Source: Strobilurus pachycystidiatus (lineage: Eukaryota > Basidiomycota > Agaricomycetes > Agaricales > Physalacriaceae). From it: 64,000 nucleotides of DNA. Below the pieces are notes generated by a model that was not told the DNA's origin, did no database searches, and saw only the letters and a list, made by a program, of their open reading frames with translations. The translations under genes were made by a program, and so were the position numbers. The stretch lies in the NCBI GenBank assembly GCA_019915135.1, contig JAHLMK010000001.1, positions 5,394,001 through 5,458,000 of the forward strand, given 5' to 3'. Shown in pieces: positions 12,186-22,664 of this stretch (the stretch's first letter is position 1; each line of letters starts with the position of its first letter).

Positions 12186-13571
12186 TTACTTCGTAGCACC
12201 GTTCTTCCTTCTGATCTCTGGCTCGATCGGGAAGCGCTGTTCCTCGGGACCCACAGAGTACAACCTCTTCCAAATAGGCGCCAGAGCCTCGGGCGTCTTC
12301 CAAGCGAGCTCGTCGTTCCGAAGCCATAGCCTAATGAGGTGACGCCTATTCACGTGTAAGAGCAAAGAACAAAGACAGGGAACGAAACGAACCTATGCGT
12401 CTCGTCATCCCTAAAAGCATCCCTCGCATGCAACAGTCCCATACTGTTGATATACTGGATGTCGCCCTTCTGGAAATTGAGCGCCAGAGAAAAGTTCTCG
12501 GCAGTAAAGTGCAGCGCATCCAGCGCTTCCGCCTGCGCTTCTGTGATGGGCGGAATGTTTGGACTGCGCTTCTGGGAGTTGTATCCAGTGAAGTGGCGAC
12601 GGGAGTACTGTATGACGATGTGTCCGTCCTCGTTGTACAGGAGAGGACGCTCAGTGTACCCGGGATTGCCGCCAAAGCTTTGAGCAATCCTCGTCAGACT
12701 TGGACTCCGATGTAGGAAAGAGAGAAAATATGCACCTGTCCAAAGGCCACGGCTGCGACAGCGTGTGTATGAGATCGGGGCGCGTCCTGGCGATCTCGTT
12801 GTAGACACGCCCGCCGCTACTGATCCTCGACGTCCCACCTTCCGCAGCACGTTCAAGAGCCAGCAGCGCGATGAGATCGCCAACATCGGTGTGGAACACC
12901 TGCTTGTCCGTGGTATAGGCTGCGTTTCCTATACCGCCCTTTTCGTGTGCATGACTGACCGTGAGGTCCTTAATATGAGCGAGGACCGCCCCGGTACCGT
13001 CTTGTTTACCTCGTGCGGAGCCGACGTGGGCTGAGATGCCTAGAGACGTGATTTTAGCCATCAGAACGCTCAACCACCGATTGTATAAGGACCTACCAGC
13101 GTACACGATGGCCAGGTCGGTTTTGGAGTACTTGTCGACGTCGATGGAGCGTATGACGAAGAAACCGCGACCGGAATAGAGTTCTTGGGACAGACCCCAG
13201 AGAACGGGACCCAAAGCCGGAAGCGGAAAAGTCTCGCGACTAATGTAGCCCAAAGACTGGTTCAGGCCTTGGAGTAGTCGTCAGTAGATATCGCAAATCT
13301 GATTAGGAGATGATCTACCTTTGAAATGCTCGAGGGCATTGTCGATTTCATTGAACTGCGCCTCGCTGAGCTGGTAGACCCATTGTTCCTCATTCGTCCA
13401 ATCCTTCCCTTCCCAGACGTTTGGACCATCAACTTGGGCAGGGAAGCCGTTTGGCAGCGGCACAGAAGGAAGCGTAGGATCCAGTTGTAGGCGGCGAGCG
13501 GTGCGCAAGCGATACTTTTCGAGGTCAGGCTGGTAGGCGATGTCGGGTTGTTTAGGGATCGGAAAGTCCAT
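12186..13571 (-). CDS. TauD/TfdA-like Fe(II)/2-oxoglutarate dioxygenase
   Basis: About 410 residues in roughly six exons, start at 13571 (MDFPIPKQPDIAYQPDLEKY), stop at 12186. Conserved pieces: GPNVWEGKDWTNEEQWVYQL, SRETFPLPALGPVLWGLSQEL, GRGFFVIRSI, VLAHIKDLT, and VFHTDVGDLIALLALE, which supplies the HxD iron ligands. NFQKGDIQYINSMGLLHARDAF supplies the distal His, and RHLIRLWLRNDELAWKTP supplies the Arg for 2-oxoglutarate. The last intron ends just before RHLIRLW and joins in frame. This matches a common fungal clavaminate-synthase-like family of hydroxylases. It is a plausible oxidative tailoring enzyme of the neighbouring candidate cluster, though the same family also occurs alone in fungal genomes. 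Confidence 0.9.
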
Positions 13572-15131
13572 GTTGAATAATGGTACTACAATGTGGCCCG
13601 ATCTGCCTTTATAGGACGCCAGCCCCACAACCGGGGTAGAGAGAAAGCATAACTGACGCCATTGGGCCAAGACTTGGCAAGATGGTTGTTACTGGATGGT
13701 GACTGCGAGGGTGGGATGGAACAGACTTTTAGAAGAGGGCTTTGCGGTTGTTGTGAGTTGATCGTGAAGAAAAGAGGCCAGACTGCTGAGTAGACGGTTC
13801 AGTCGGAATACCGCATGATGCAAGTCATAGATGGAGCTTTACTTGCACGATGGAGTGTCGAGTGCGAAAATGTTGTCTTTCGAAGGAGAGAACGCCCGCC
13901 GCAAAAAGGATTGTGTGGGAGCGAGGGTCATTCATGAGCTCTTTGAGCGGTTCATAGCTGAAATATCGCATGACCATGAGGTCGAATATGAGGCGGTCCG
14001 CCGCCATGGATGTGGCAACAGATGCGTCTCGGGACCCGATTCATTGGTAAAGCGCGGGACAAAACGGAAAATTGGTACCCCGGTGGACGTGAAAACGAGT
14101 GGACCTGTGAGGTGATACTTCGGCTGTTAGACAACCTCCAAAGTGTCCGGTCCCATGGCACTCTCGAAGTAGTGTTTCCTTGGGCCTGGGCCTATCTTCC
14201 CTCGGAGAGACTGGCTACCGTGATCGCAGCCATGCCAGTGGATTTTCCGCGCGTTTGGTAGGTGAGATCTCTCGTCATCCTCCGGTATCACTTCGTCATG
14301 TGCGCGTACCGTGTCGGTCGTGGTTCTCCACGCAAATGTCGTCTGCAGAAAGGGGAAAGGCGGGTGGAAACGGAGGAGAAGGGTGAGGGGGATGGCCGCG
14401 CCCATCTCGCCCAAAAGATTTGTACGTCTATAGTGTATGCTGATGCTTGTCAATGTCAGAAAGCACAAGGCCGTCGCAATCCTATCACGTACCACACGTA
14501 CCCATCCTTCACGATGACACTTCTACAGCGACCCAAACATGCGACCAGATGGCAAAGAGGTTTTGCGCGGAGACTACCGCCCACTTTGTGCGCAGAGTCG
14601 ACACTGATTTTGGAACCGTCAAGGCGCCTCGGGGCCGGCTGGGCGATGTGCATCGGCTTCGACTATGTCGGTTGGTGGTGGGCAGTGCGCGTCGGCTGCA
14701 TCAATACACTCTGTGGGCATTTGTTTGACTCTGAGTGGCCAGCTTTTCAGTATTCCCCACTGGATAAGATACCGGTTATCTTCGCTGTCTCGATTGACAG
14801 TCGAAAAGAAAGCCGTAGATACCCGGGCCCCACCCCGCCTGATCGCGGCGGAAGAGTTCGGGATTCGGCGCGCGCTCACACATACACTGACAGTACGGCT
14901 GGAGTCCACTGATGGTATGTTGCAATACTGAGACGATGAAAGTGTATAAAAGCGTCGGCCGGGCAGATCCCTGCTATCGCGATTCGCGAATCGTTGAGGC
15001 TTATCACCTCCGATAAGAGCTGCCGGCAAATTGGACTATCAGCCTTGTATCAGCCTCCCATAAAGCGGACGCGCTTTCTTCTGACGGCAGCTCCGAATTT
15101 TGTTTGTCTTTGACGACCTCCCACGCCAAAG
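13572..15131. other. Intergenic stretch without a supported gene
   Basis: About 1.56 kb. Both strands have open frames of 60-216 codons (for instance 14262-14912 plus, 14619-15029 minus), but none shows a family motif, a signal peptide or joinable exons. It lies inside the candidate cluster, so an unrecognised or broken gene is possible. The right end holds a TATA box for the next gene. Confidence 0.4.
14945..14951 (+). promoter_or_regulatory. Putative TATA box upstream of the hydrolase gene
   Basis: TATAAAA about 185 bp before the ATG at 15132, in a short AT-rich patch. The assignment is by position and consensus only. Confidence 0.4.
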
Positions 15132-16352
15132 ATGATCTTCTCAGCCTACTTGTACGCGTTGCTGGCATGGACTGCTGCCACGACCGCCACGCCTTTCCTA
15201 CAACAGGACACTGTCGATGACATTCAAGTCGAGTTTGGGAACTATTACAACTATTGGAAGTACTCTCAGAGCTCTGGCTTTGGCTTGACGCGTGGAAACA
15301 CGAATAACACGAAGACCATCAGCTCTGGAACCAAGTGAGGATTGTCTCGAACTCGGACAGTTGTGGCGGTACGCTGATCAACGCGTCGAAGGGGACCTAT
15401 ACACATATCACCAGAGAACAGCGCGCTTGTCATCATCGATATGCAAAGTACGTCTATTGTGACAAGTACCCTTTCATTCTCTGACTACCTTAAACCTCCA
15501 GACTACTTTCTCAACCCATCCTACAGTGGCACGAACTTCACCGATGGCCTCAACGCCGTGCAGCCTGTGATCGACTCTGTCAACGCGTTCCGCTCCGCTG
15601 GCGCGAAGGTAATCTGGTGCCAGTGGGGTCTCAACGCGTATGACATCCTCAACATCGGGCCAGCTTACAAGTATGGCTTCGCCTCCAGCACCGGCGCGAA
15701 CAACACCAAGAACCCCGCGGACAGTCTGGGTGCAGAGATGGGGACGTACGGTGGGGTTGATTATGGGAAGAAGTTGATGGAGGGATACTATAACACCGAG
15801 GTGGGTTATCTCTGTCATTCTCTGAGCGGCCGCGATGCTGAATAAGTGGGATTATAGCCTTACGGTCCGCTTGCGAAACTTGCAGAGGAAGGAATCGCTG
15901 CTGGAACTGATGTGTACTTCCCAAAGAGTATGTTTTCATACAACTCAACGAGCCTTCGTTTGACGAGTCGTAGACCGGCAGAGCTGTCTGTGGGGAGCAC
16001 AGACCCCCATGGGAATCTACACTGAAGCGAACGAAATCTCCACGCTCTTCTTCGTCGGCGTGAATATCGATCAGTGAGTTCAGCCTCCCAATCTCTTTCT
16101 CACATTATCATCTGGTCTGCGCAGATGCGTATATGGATCGTTCAACGACGCATACTACAAAGGCTATGATGCTATCATCATTCAGGACGCGTCGGCGACA
16201 ACCTCTCCAACATATGCCACCGAGATGGTCCTCTACAACGCCAACTGTACGCTACAATCTCATCTTGGTCTTGCTATAGACTGAAAACTGTTCCAGTGCA
16301 CGGTTTCGTAACGAACTCGACAGATATTGTCAAGGGCATGATGTCAGCGTGA
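15132..16352 (+). CDS. Secreted isochorismatase-fold cysteine hydrolase
   Basis: Exon 1 (15132-15334) begins MIFSAYLYALLAWTAATTATP, a signal peptide. An intron (15335-15391) leads in phase to GPIHISPENSALVIIDMQN, which carries the family's catalytic Asp. Later exons carry FRSAGAKVIWCQWGLN, DVYFPKN with the expected catalytic Lys, and FFVGVNIDQCVYGSFNDAYYKGYDAIIIQD, whose Cys is the nucleophile. The stop is at 16350-16352 after KGMMSA. The D-K-C triad is complete. Such extracellular isochorismatase-like hydrolases are frequent in mushrooms and act on amides, N-carbamoyl groups or similar bonds; the substrate is unknown. It is convergent with the UstYa-like gene and sits inside the candidate RiPP cluster. 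Confidence 0.85.
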
Positions 16353-16779
16353 GCTATTTGAACACCATCCAAGTAGATACAATGTACCGAACATAGACTT
16401 CGACATGCGACACGTCTTCTGATAGTCTGCTCGAGTCTCTCAGTGGACCGCTTCCGGAAGAGTCGGTCCGAGCCGCCTATACCGCATTTGGAAATTTCGG
16501 CTTTTGCTTCCTCTCTCCCAACTTGCCATCTGTATACACAGACTGGCGGCTCAATTCTACTTCTCGTCTTTTCACGGGTGATAGTCAATAATCCTGAAAC
16601 TTTGACTAGCTGCCGAGCAGAGGGAGGCGCGGCTCAGGGTACTAGTCAGAGTAGTATAAATTGCGCTCGGGACACCGCAGAACACCGTCCGAACAATCTC
16701 AAGACTCTCGCTGTGGGCGACGACTGCTCTTCATACTAGGCGAGTCAAAACCATCCATGTATTGTATTATTCTTCTGAC

Positions 16780-17638
16780 CTAATCCCAGCTCCCAGTAGT
16801 TTTGTTCATGTACTGGAGCTGGTTCTCGGTGACAAAATCGAACACCCTCTCCCAATTCCTGCAGACATGAACGATGCCTAGACCGTCTATGCCATGCTCG
16901 CTGATCATCGGATCCAGCGTGGTGTCGCTGGCGCACAAAACGGTCTGCCGTAGTAGATTAAGGCAATGCCGAGTGTGGTGTCCCGCATCGTTCTGCACAA
17001 TGGCGTCTCGAATCATCTGCAGACAGTGCATCTGATGGAACATGGCGATCCCTAGGAAAATCTTCAGCTGTCGTAGCTCCATCCAAATGGCGTTCATACC
17101 GAATTTTCTTCCTGCTATATCTGTTAGCGCTTTCGCGGATTTGTCGAGAATGAAGATACTTGCCGTCGGGGCCAAGCTTTACGAATCCGTTGCTTGCTGG
17201 GAACAAGTCGGTCGTTCGCCAATCTCCCCAGGCATCGAAATCGGCGAGCCCAAAACTGTCGCTATTCTCGACCTTCAGACCGACGGTGGGTAGGTATAGC
17301 GGAAGTTCGTGCGGATAGTCATCCCCGACATAGCCTACAAAGTCAGTAATCAGTTGCGCATCTTCAGTCTCTTTTGTGGAAATCATACTGAAGTGACTAT
17401 CGTCTCCCTGTTGCTTTTCCAGTATACTTTCGCATGAATCTCGACGATTTCGAAATACGTATACTGCGGAGAGGTTGAGCAAGACGGACAGCAGGAGCCC
17501 GATGTAGGCAACGAGTAGAGGATTGCGCATGAGGGCCCAGAAGAAGTGGTTGGCCGTATCTTGCATTTGACGGTCTTTAGTGTTCTCCGCTGAATTCGGC
17601 CACACCACAGATTGTGGGCTGTGACGGATACACTTCAC
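16780..17638 (-). CDS. UstYa-like (DUF3328) membrane oxidase
   Basis: The N-terminus (start 17638 or 17566) has a single membrane helix, NPLLVAYIGLLLSVLLNLSAVYVF. It is followed by WGDWRTTDLFPASNGFVKLGPDG and the two signature motifs of the DUF3328/UstYa family: FHQMHCLQMIRDAI (HxxHC) and HHTRHCLNLLRQTVLC (HxxHC again with a downstream Cys). It ends VHVCRNWERVFDFV and a TAG at 16780. UstYa proteins catalyse oxidative cyclisation of Tyr-containing core peptides in ustiloxin, phomopsin and asperipin pathways. This placement, 2.2 kb from a repeat precursor with Tyr-rich cores, fits that role. The exon junction near 17.05-17.19 kb is uncertain and may contain an 8-nt microexon. Both HxxHC motifs are intact. 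Confidence 0.85.
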
Positions 17639-17836
17639 CTAATGACCTCCGAGTACACCTGGGCGCTCATATCGTTAGTGGGTCAAGTTACCCCATTCAT
17701 TTAGGCCGCCCATTTCTCTATCCCTCGTGTCTTGTGGCTGTGGCCGTCACGGTAATCTACCATATCCAGAACGAATGTTTTCCCAAAGTCACTTTCAATC
17801 GCACTTCATTCTTCCCCGCCCACTTTCAGACTCTCA
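17639..17836. promoter_or_regulatory. Short divergent intergenic region
   Basis: About 200 bp between the start codons of the UstYa-like gene (leftward) and the type II membrane protein (rightward). It is probably a shared bidirectional promoter, inferred only from spacing and orientation. Confidence 0.45.
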
Positions 17837-18836
17837 ATGGCTCGGGCTCAGTACACGCGACTTGCTGATACGGGTTCCAACGAGGACGTGGAAGAGTACA
17901 AGGACCTGGATCCCGACGCGCGTTATGCTATTCATCGTGTCGACAGTCTTGTTCTTGCCAGCATCATCGCCCTCCTGGCAGTCGTTGCTGCGGGTGCTTT
18001 CCATCTCAGTGTCCTTACGGCACCTTCAGGTATACAGCGCCTCCCGAGCAGGCGGGAGGTCGTATCCAGCCTTGTGCTGGGCAACATCGACAAGAACCTC
18101 GAGGAAGGCCGGCAGATCATTCATCAAAAACACAAGACGATGCACCCAATCAGTGAGTTGGACTCGGATCGTTTCTTTTTCGAATGAGCCTCAGCGTCTA
18201 CTCCAGATGGAAAGATGTGGTTCCCCGCTTCCATGATTCGCGTGAGCGCTGAAGAGCCCGACTATTCGTTTGAGGCTGGATCGCACATCGTCCTCAGTCC
18301 CACGGTAAGGGCGTTTCCCTACTTACTATCCTTTCGATTTGACGCACATATCTTGACCTAGGACTCGATGATCTACCACTGGGAGTTCAACAGCAGCTGG
18401 CCGAGGTGCTACATATCAGGCTGGGTGTCGCCTCTCCAGGAACTCATTGAAGGCGGCAAGTCCTTCTCCGCAGACGGAGACGTCACAGCCATCGAAGTTT
18501 GGAACGTAGACTATCCGCTGCCAACGAGACCTGCTTCATTCAGCTGGAACAGCCACCCAGAGCGTCTTTCGCTCCTTGGTACTGTGAATTTCACAGACTA
18601 CGAACTTCAAGGCCGTATGCATACCAGCGATGGAAAGGAGCTGAAGGAGCCCACACCCCTCTTCGATTGCAGCGATCGGGGCACACTAACTGTCGAAATC
18701 GCATGCAAAGCGTGCCGTCTGGAGTTTCATCAAATCTTTTCTGATCCTCCACTTGGTGTGTACACATCCCCGTTGTCCGTCTCCTGCAGTCTTGACATCC
18801 GCCCTGACAGGTTTCGAGCTCATAGAATTAGCATGA
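17837..18836 (+). CDS. Type II membrane protein with luminal/extracellular domain, basidiomycete family
   Basis: Start MARAQYTRLADTGSNEDVEEYKDL, then a cytosolic acidic head and one helix (LVLASIIALLAVVAAGAFHLSVL). The later exons read GKMWFPASMIRVSAEE, SMIYHWEFNSSWPRCYISGW, VTAIEVWNVDYPLPTRPASFSWNSHP, LLGTVNF and FDCSDRGTLTVEIACKACRLEF. An in-phase GTGTGT..ACAG intron precedes the end GFELIELA (stop 18834-18836). The order Cys, (I/V)xVW, LLGT, FxC, xLACxxCxVxF, DPPLG resembles a family of uncharacterised Agaricomycete membrane-anchored proteins that I recall; no enzyme motif is known. It is divergent from the UstYa-like gene and 1 kb upstream of the repeat precursor on the same strand, so a role in the cluster is conceivable. 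Confidence 0.7.
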
Positions 18837-19752
18837 CGAAGCCAATACTGTATGTACACATCGCCCTGGCCGGCTCTCTTTGATATGCATTTACGTGTTG
18901 ATGAAGTTAATATTGATATTGAGCATCAGTAGTGCACTGACTGACTCAGATGCACACGAGCCATGTATGGCGGCCACGTCTCATCAAGAGACACAGATGC
19001 TTCCATGTATGACCTGACAGATTGTTGCTATTGTTGGACGTTGGATAAATTCCTCGCTGAAATGGTCTGATTGTCGAATTGCCTTGTCATCGGAAACTGC
19101 GAGTACAGACCTGTAAGGGCGCCGCGTAGCTAGCCCGATAACCTGGCCTCCTTCGTATGAGCAGGTCTCGATACAGACGCTTGCTCATTACAGAAGGTCG
19201 GTTACCTGGCTACCGCGTAGCTCGCAATGAACTTGAAACAGAGTACATTCTTGTCGTACATCTGTCGGCATAAAGACTGGCTCAAACTTGAGGCAGACCT
19301 ATGAATGTCTCCGCAAGCACACTCTCACAGATACACTCTCACAGATCGCCTACACGTATCATGTATGTTATCCACGTCCCCATATTGGCCCGATCATTTG
19401 GTAGTACTGTGGGGGTGGACTGTGGATTACGCCACATATCACATTCACATACATCAGGATGATGCACACATACGGCTATGATAATTGAACAGCTAGTAAC
19501 ACTCCTTATCTTTGGGCGCCATCGGCAGGGTTAGACCTTAGTAAAAGAGAAAGTTCCGTTAGGGTGTAGGCGAGCGCTGACCTCCGATTTCCCCGATCTG
19601 AAATGCGGACTCTTGTTTCCAAGCTTGTTTCTGAAGTCATCTGTTTCCGGTCAGTTTCAGTACTTGAGTGTCAAGCGCCCGTAAATCTATTCGCATGCCA
19701 ATTCCAGATACGTTACGGCTCATACCCCTCCTCGGATGACCGATTCTGTAGC
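18837..19752. other. Intergenic stretch upstream of the repeat precursor
   Basis: About 0.9 kb with no supported gene. It contains a short direct repeat around 19318-19342 (ACTCTCACAGAT twice). The right end grades into the promoter of the precursor gene. Confidence 0.4.
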
Positions 19753-19758
19753 TATAAA
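19753..19758 (+). promoter_or_regulatory. Putative TATA box of the RiPP precursor gene
   Basis: TATAAA 63 bp upstream of the ATG at 19816, a normal spacing for a strongly expressed fungal secreted-protein gene. Assigned by consensus and position. Confidence 0.55.
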
Positions 19759-19815
19759 GAGAGCTCGTCAGATTTTGAAGACCTCAGATTCAACCAAGAG
19801 TCCTCCCCAGCAGCC

Positions 19816-20212
19816 ATGCGTCTTACTCCCGTCTTTGCTTACCTCGTTGCGTTGCTTTCCGCCGTGGCTATTGCCCATCGTAAGAAGATTTTCTGTATCT
19901 GGACTATGCAACTGACTCAGGTCACCTGCAGCTGCCGACAAGAGGGCTGGCGTCCTGAACTATGAAGAGCCATACTCCCCTAGGGAAGCTCTCGAGAGGC
20001 GCAAGGGCGTCCTGAACTACGAAGAGCCATACTCCCCCAGGGAAGTTCTCGAGAGGCGCAAGGGCGTACTGAACTATGAGGAGCCATACTCTCCCAGGGA
20101 AGCTCTCGAGAGGCGCAAGGGCGTACTGAACTATGAAGAGCCATACTCCCCTAGGGAAGCTCTCGAGAAGCGCAAGGGCGTCCTGAACTATGAAGAGCCA
20201 TACTCCCCCTAA
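19816..20212 (+). CDS. Kex2-type repeat peptide precursor, candidate RiPP (dikaritin-like) precursor
   Basis: Two exons (19816-19879 and 19932-20212; intron 19880-19931, GTAAGA to GCAG) give 114 residues. Residues 1-20 (MRLTPVFAYLVALLSAVAIA) are a signal peptide. HPADKR ends with a dibasic site, after which come four 19-residue units and a fifth, 12-residue unit: (A/K)GVLNYEEPYSP followed by REALERR, REVLERR, REALERR, REALEKR, then stop. Thus every copy of GVLNYEEPYSP is bracketed by RR or KR, the Kex2 cleavage signal. This is the architecture of UstA-type precursors and other Kex2-processed repeat proteins. The neighbouring UstYa-like oxidase and MFS exporter fit a cyclised-peptide pathway. 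Two Tyr per core are the likely modified residues. Alternatively it could be an unmodified secreted peptide or pheromone-like signal. Confidence 0.85.
19946..20209 (+). repeat. 57-bp in-frame tandem repeat (4 full, 1 partial)
   Basis: Units at 19946-20002, 20003-20059, 20060-20116, 20117-20173 and a 36-bp partial at 20174-20209. Differences among units in the GVLNYEEPYSP block are all synonymous (GTC/GTA, TAT/TAC, GAA/GAG, TCC/TCT, CCT/CCC). Amino-acid changes occur only at the first residue, the linker (A/V) and the cleavage site (R/K). Confidence 0.95.
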
Positions 20213-20880
20213 ACGAGAGGCCGCCGAGAGACTTCAAGGGCCAGAGCAGCTTTTGTTCCGACAGAAACATGAGGTTAGTCCATCGTCTTTGCATTCTTTG
20301 TCCTCATGGGTAATGACCTCACCCACTGGCAGATTCGGGTGTATGTCTATATCTAGCAGTGCTAGTGCGAGATTTGGAATGTAATTTGCGTGTTTGAAAT
20401 ATGTAATCTGGCAGTCCAGAAGATCGAGTTTCGTTGTCGTTGCGGAGTCTGTCATGTACCATCACTGGAGTCTGGCTATCATCTGAGGTTGCATTTGCGC
20501 TCGTACTACCTGGAGTAAAGTCCGAAGGTTAGCGAGTCAGTCTGACCCACATCAAGGCAGTTTCTTCTTGAACCACGGCGCGTGGAAAGGCGAATGAAAG
20601 TTCAGTCAAGGTCCGGTTATCGAAACCCTGTGCCAAGACGCCGGACGGTCAAGTTGCCGGAAGAAATGCTCGGGACTGTCAGACCTTCTGAACCGAGGTG
20701 TTCATACAAGACGCCCCGCAAAAGACACCGCACTCCGACAAGGCATCGAAACTAGATGTCGATCGAATTGATTTATGGCCCCGAGTCATAAAGTCAAAAG
20801 GCATACAGGTTCAAGCGAAGTGTGTGCTCTGGTGAGTCTGAAAATGCGTTGATAAATTAATGCATATACGTGACACAGTT
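20213..20880. other. Convergent 3' region between precursor and transporter
   Basis: About 670 bp holding the 3' untranslated regions of two convergent genes. The frames here (for instance 20190-20384) are short and have no support. Confidence 0.4.
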
Positions 20881-22664
20881 TCAACCAGTCTTTGTCCGCA
20901 AGTTCTTCCAGAAGACGGTGAACAGAATTACTCCAATCCCAGTGATTACGATCTCGAGGCCCGTGTAGTTTATCATGCCTACGTCGAATCCGTTTCCTCC
21001 CCAGACCGCCCCAACAACCCTACCGGTGTAGTTGCTGTACTGGATGGCGAGGGATGTCCGGCCGTTCCAGTCCTGGGGAAGCTGCTTGCTCAGTACACTG
21101 AGCGTTACCGTGCTCGCGAGATTGAACCCAAGTGCGACTAGCCACCAGCACACAAACATCGTCCAAAATGTGACGTGATGCGTCGCGAGCAAAGAGATAA
21201 AGATAAAAAGGCCGGAAAGTCCAATCGAGACGCCAAGAAGAAGTATGTGTCTGTCTTCTGTCCGCCGGGCGAAGAGCAGGTTCAAGACGAGGAATGGGAA
21301 TGCGATTATGCCGCCGAGTGCGATACAGTTGCCGGCGCTGAATGGAGACAGCTGTAGCCCAGGTTCGTCCGTGAAGTATACGGATATATTCAGTTCCCAA
21401 GCACCTGTTTGATAGGCTTGAGCCACAGGACAGAGGATTACCAGGACGAATACCTAGGACAAAGAAGCACGTCATGGCCATCCAACACATGCAAACGACT
21501 ACGCCCCACTGTGCGAAAGTCATCCTTCGGTGCTGATAGAATGAAGATTCCACGAGCGTCTGCTCAATCGCGAGTTCTTCCTCAGCAGCTAATGCATTGA
21601 TCGGATCATCAGGCGATGGCAGCTCTGCTGGTGGAGGAGTGGTGGGTGTTGTTGGACGTTCGTCGACATCCTCGAACCAAATGTGAACGCAGACCCAGAA
21701 GGCAATCCAGACAACGGACATGATCCAGGCTGGACTAGTGTAACCATTGAAGACTTCGTTCGATGTTCCAAGTCTTGAAAGAAGCCCCCCGAAGAAAGGT
21801 CCGGCGCTCATACCGAGACCTAAAGGGTGGTAAGTGACCGTACCTCATCGGGGTAAGACGCGCGTGCCTTGACCAAGGACCAGACAGCTCGCCAAGGTGG
21901 TGCGTCGGCGAATGCCCACTATTCGCCCATCAGAGCAATATCGCTTGCAGTACATCCACCTATGACTGATGAGAAACCGACTAGTAGTAGTGAGTCGGAC
22001 AGGACTGAACTTACATAGAAAAAGATATCCCGCTAACCATTCGGCCAATGAGAATGAGATAGAGGAACCGAGCTCTGTATGCGAGAGCATACAGAACGTG
22101 CCCAAGAATTGATGCGGCACAACTGATGTGAAGAGGAAGCTTGTAGCGGCCTAGCAGCCGAACAAATGAATAAAACTGCAGAGAAAAGGAGCAAAATCGC
22201 TTACTATGATCAAATCTCATCATCGGAAGTAGAGCGAGCCCAGAAAAGAGGGTTGGAATGCCAACCACTATGCCAGAAAATAACGAATCGCCTCCGAGGA
22301 ACTCGACATAGTCGTTCGACGAAGAGATGGTGATAAAGAACGAGACCTAGACTCGCTTATCAGCCGGTGTTCGAAGTCTTTTGGCGAGCTGCAATCGTAC
22401 CTGTAACAGCAGGTTCGCTGAGATGATAATTATCATTGAAGACGTCTTCGGGAGTTTGAACTCTTCGTCATTTTGCGGTCGTCTGGTATGTGCTCTGAGC
22501 CCAAACATTGAGAGATATCGATGGGAGTCGGCAGAGCATACGCACGTGTATAAGTAAAACCTTCGAATGATGAATGCCGTTACCTCGGAGTCCGAGGACT
22601 TGATGTGTATCGTGTGCTCCTGGACCGTCGCGGACTGGTCGCGGAAGACAGACCGGTTTGACAT
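20881..22664 (-). CDS. MFS transporter, likely exporter of the candidate cluster
   Basis: Start at 22664 (MSNRSVFRDQSATVQEHTIHI), stop at 20881 after FWKNLRTKTG. Exons read KLPKTSSMIIIISANLLLQ, NDYVEFLGGDSLFSGIVVGIPTLFSGLALLPMM, YKLPLHISCAASILGHVLYALAY, LYLILIGRMVSGISF, FMYCKRYCSD-RIVGIRRRTTLA, MSAGPFFGGLLSRLG, a central acidic loop with PTTPTTPPPAELPSPDD, then MTFAQWGVVVCMCWMAM, GNCIALGGIIAFPFLVLNLLFARRTEDR and ILLLGVSIGLSGLFIFISLL. The layout of two six-helix halves with a long loop is typical of a fungal MFS subfamily (YCR023C-like). Convergent with the precursor gene; export of the mature peptide is an inference from location. Exon borders between 22.4 and 21.8 kb are approximate. Confidence 0.8.

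Noticed and set aside
14262..14912. 216-codon plus-strand open frame inside the cluster gap
   Set aside because: Mixed basic and Trp-rich translation without domain features; the opposite strand is equally open, as expected in GC-rich DNA.
19946..20209. CRISPR-like or simple satellite interpretation of the 57-bp repeats
   Set aside because: The repeats are in frame, lack spacers, and change only synonymously in the core block.
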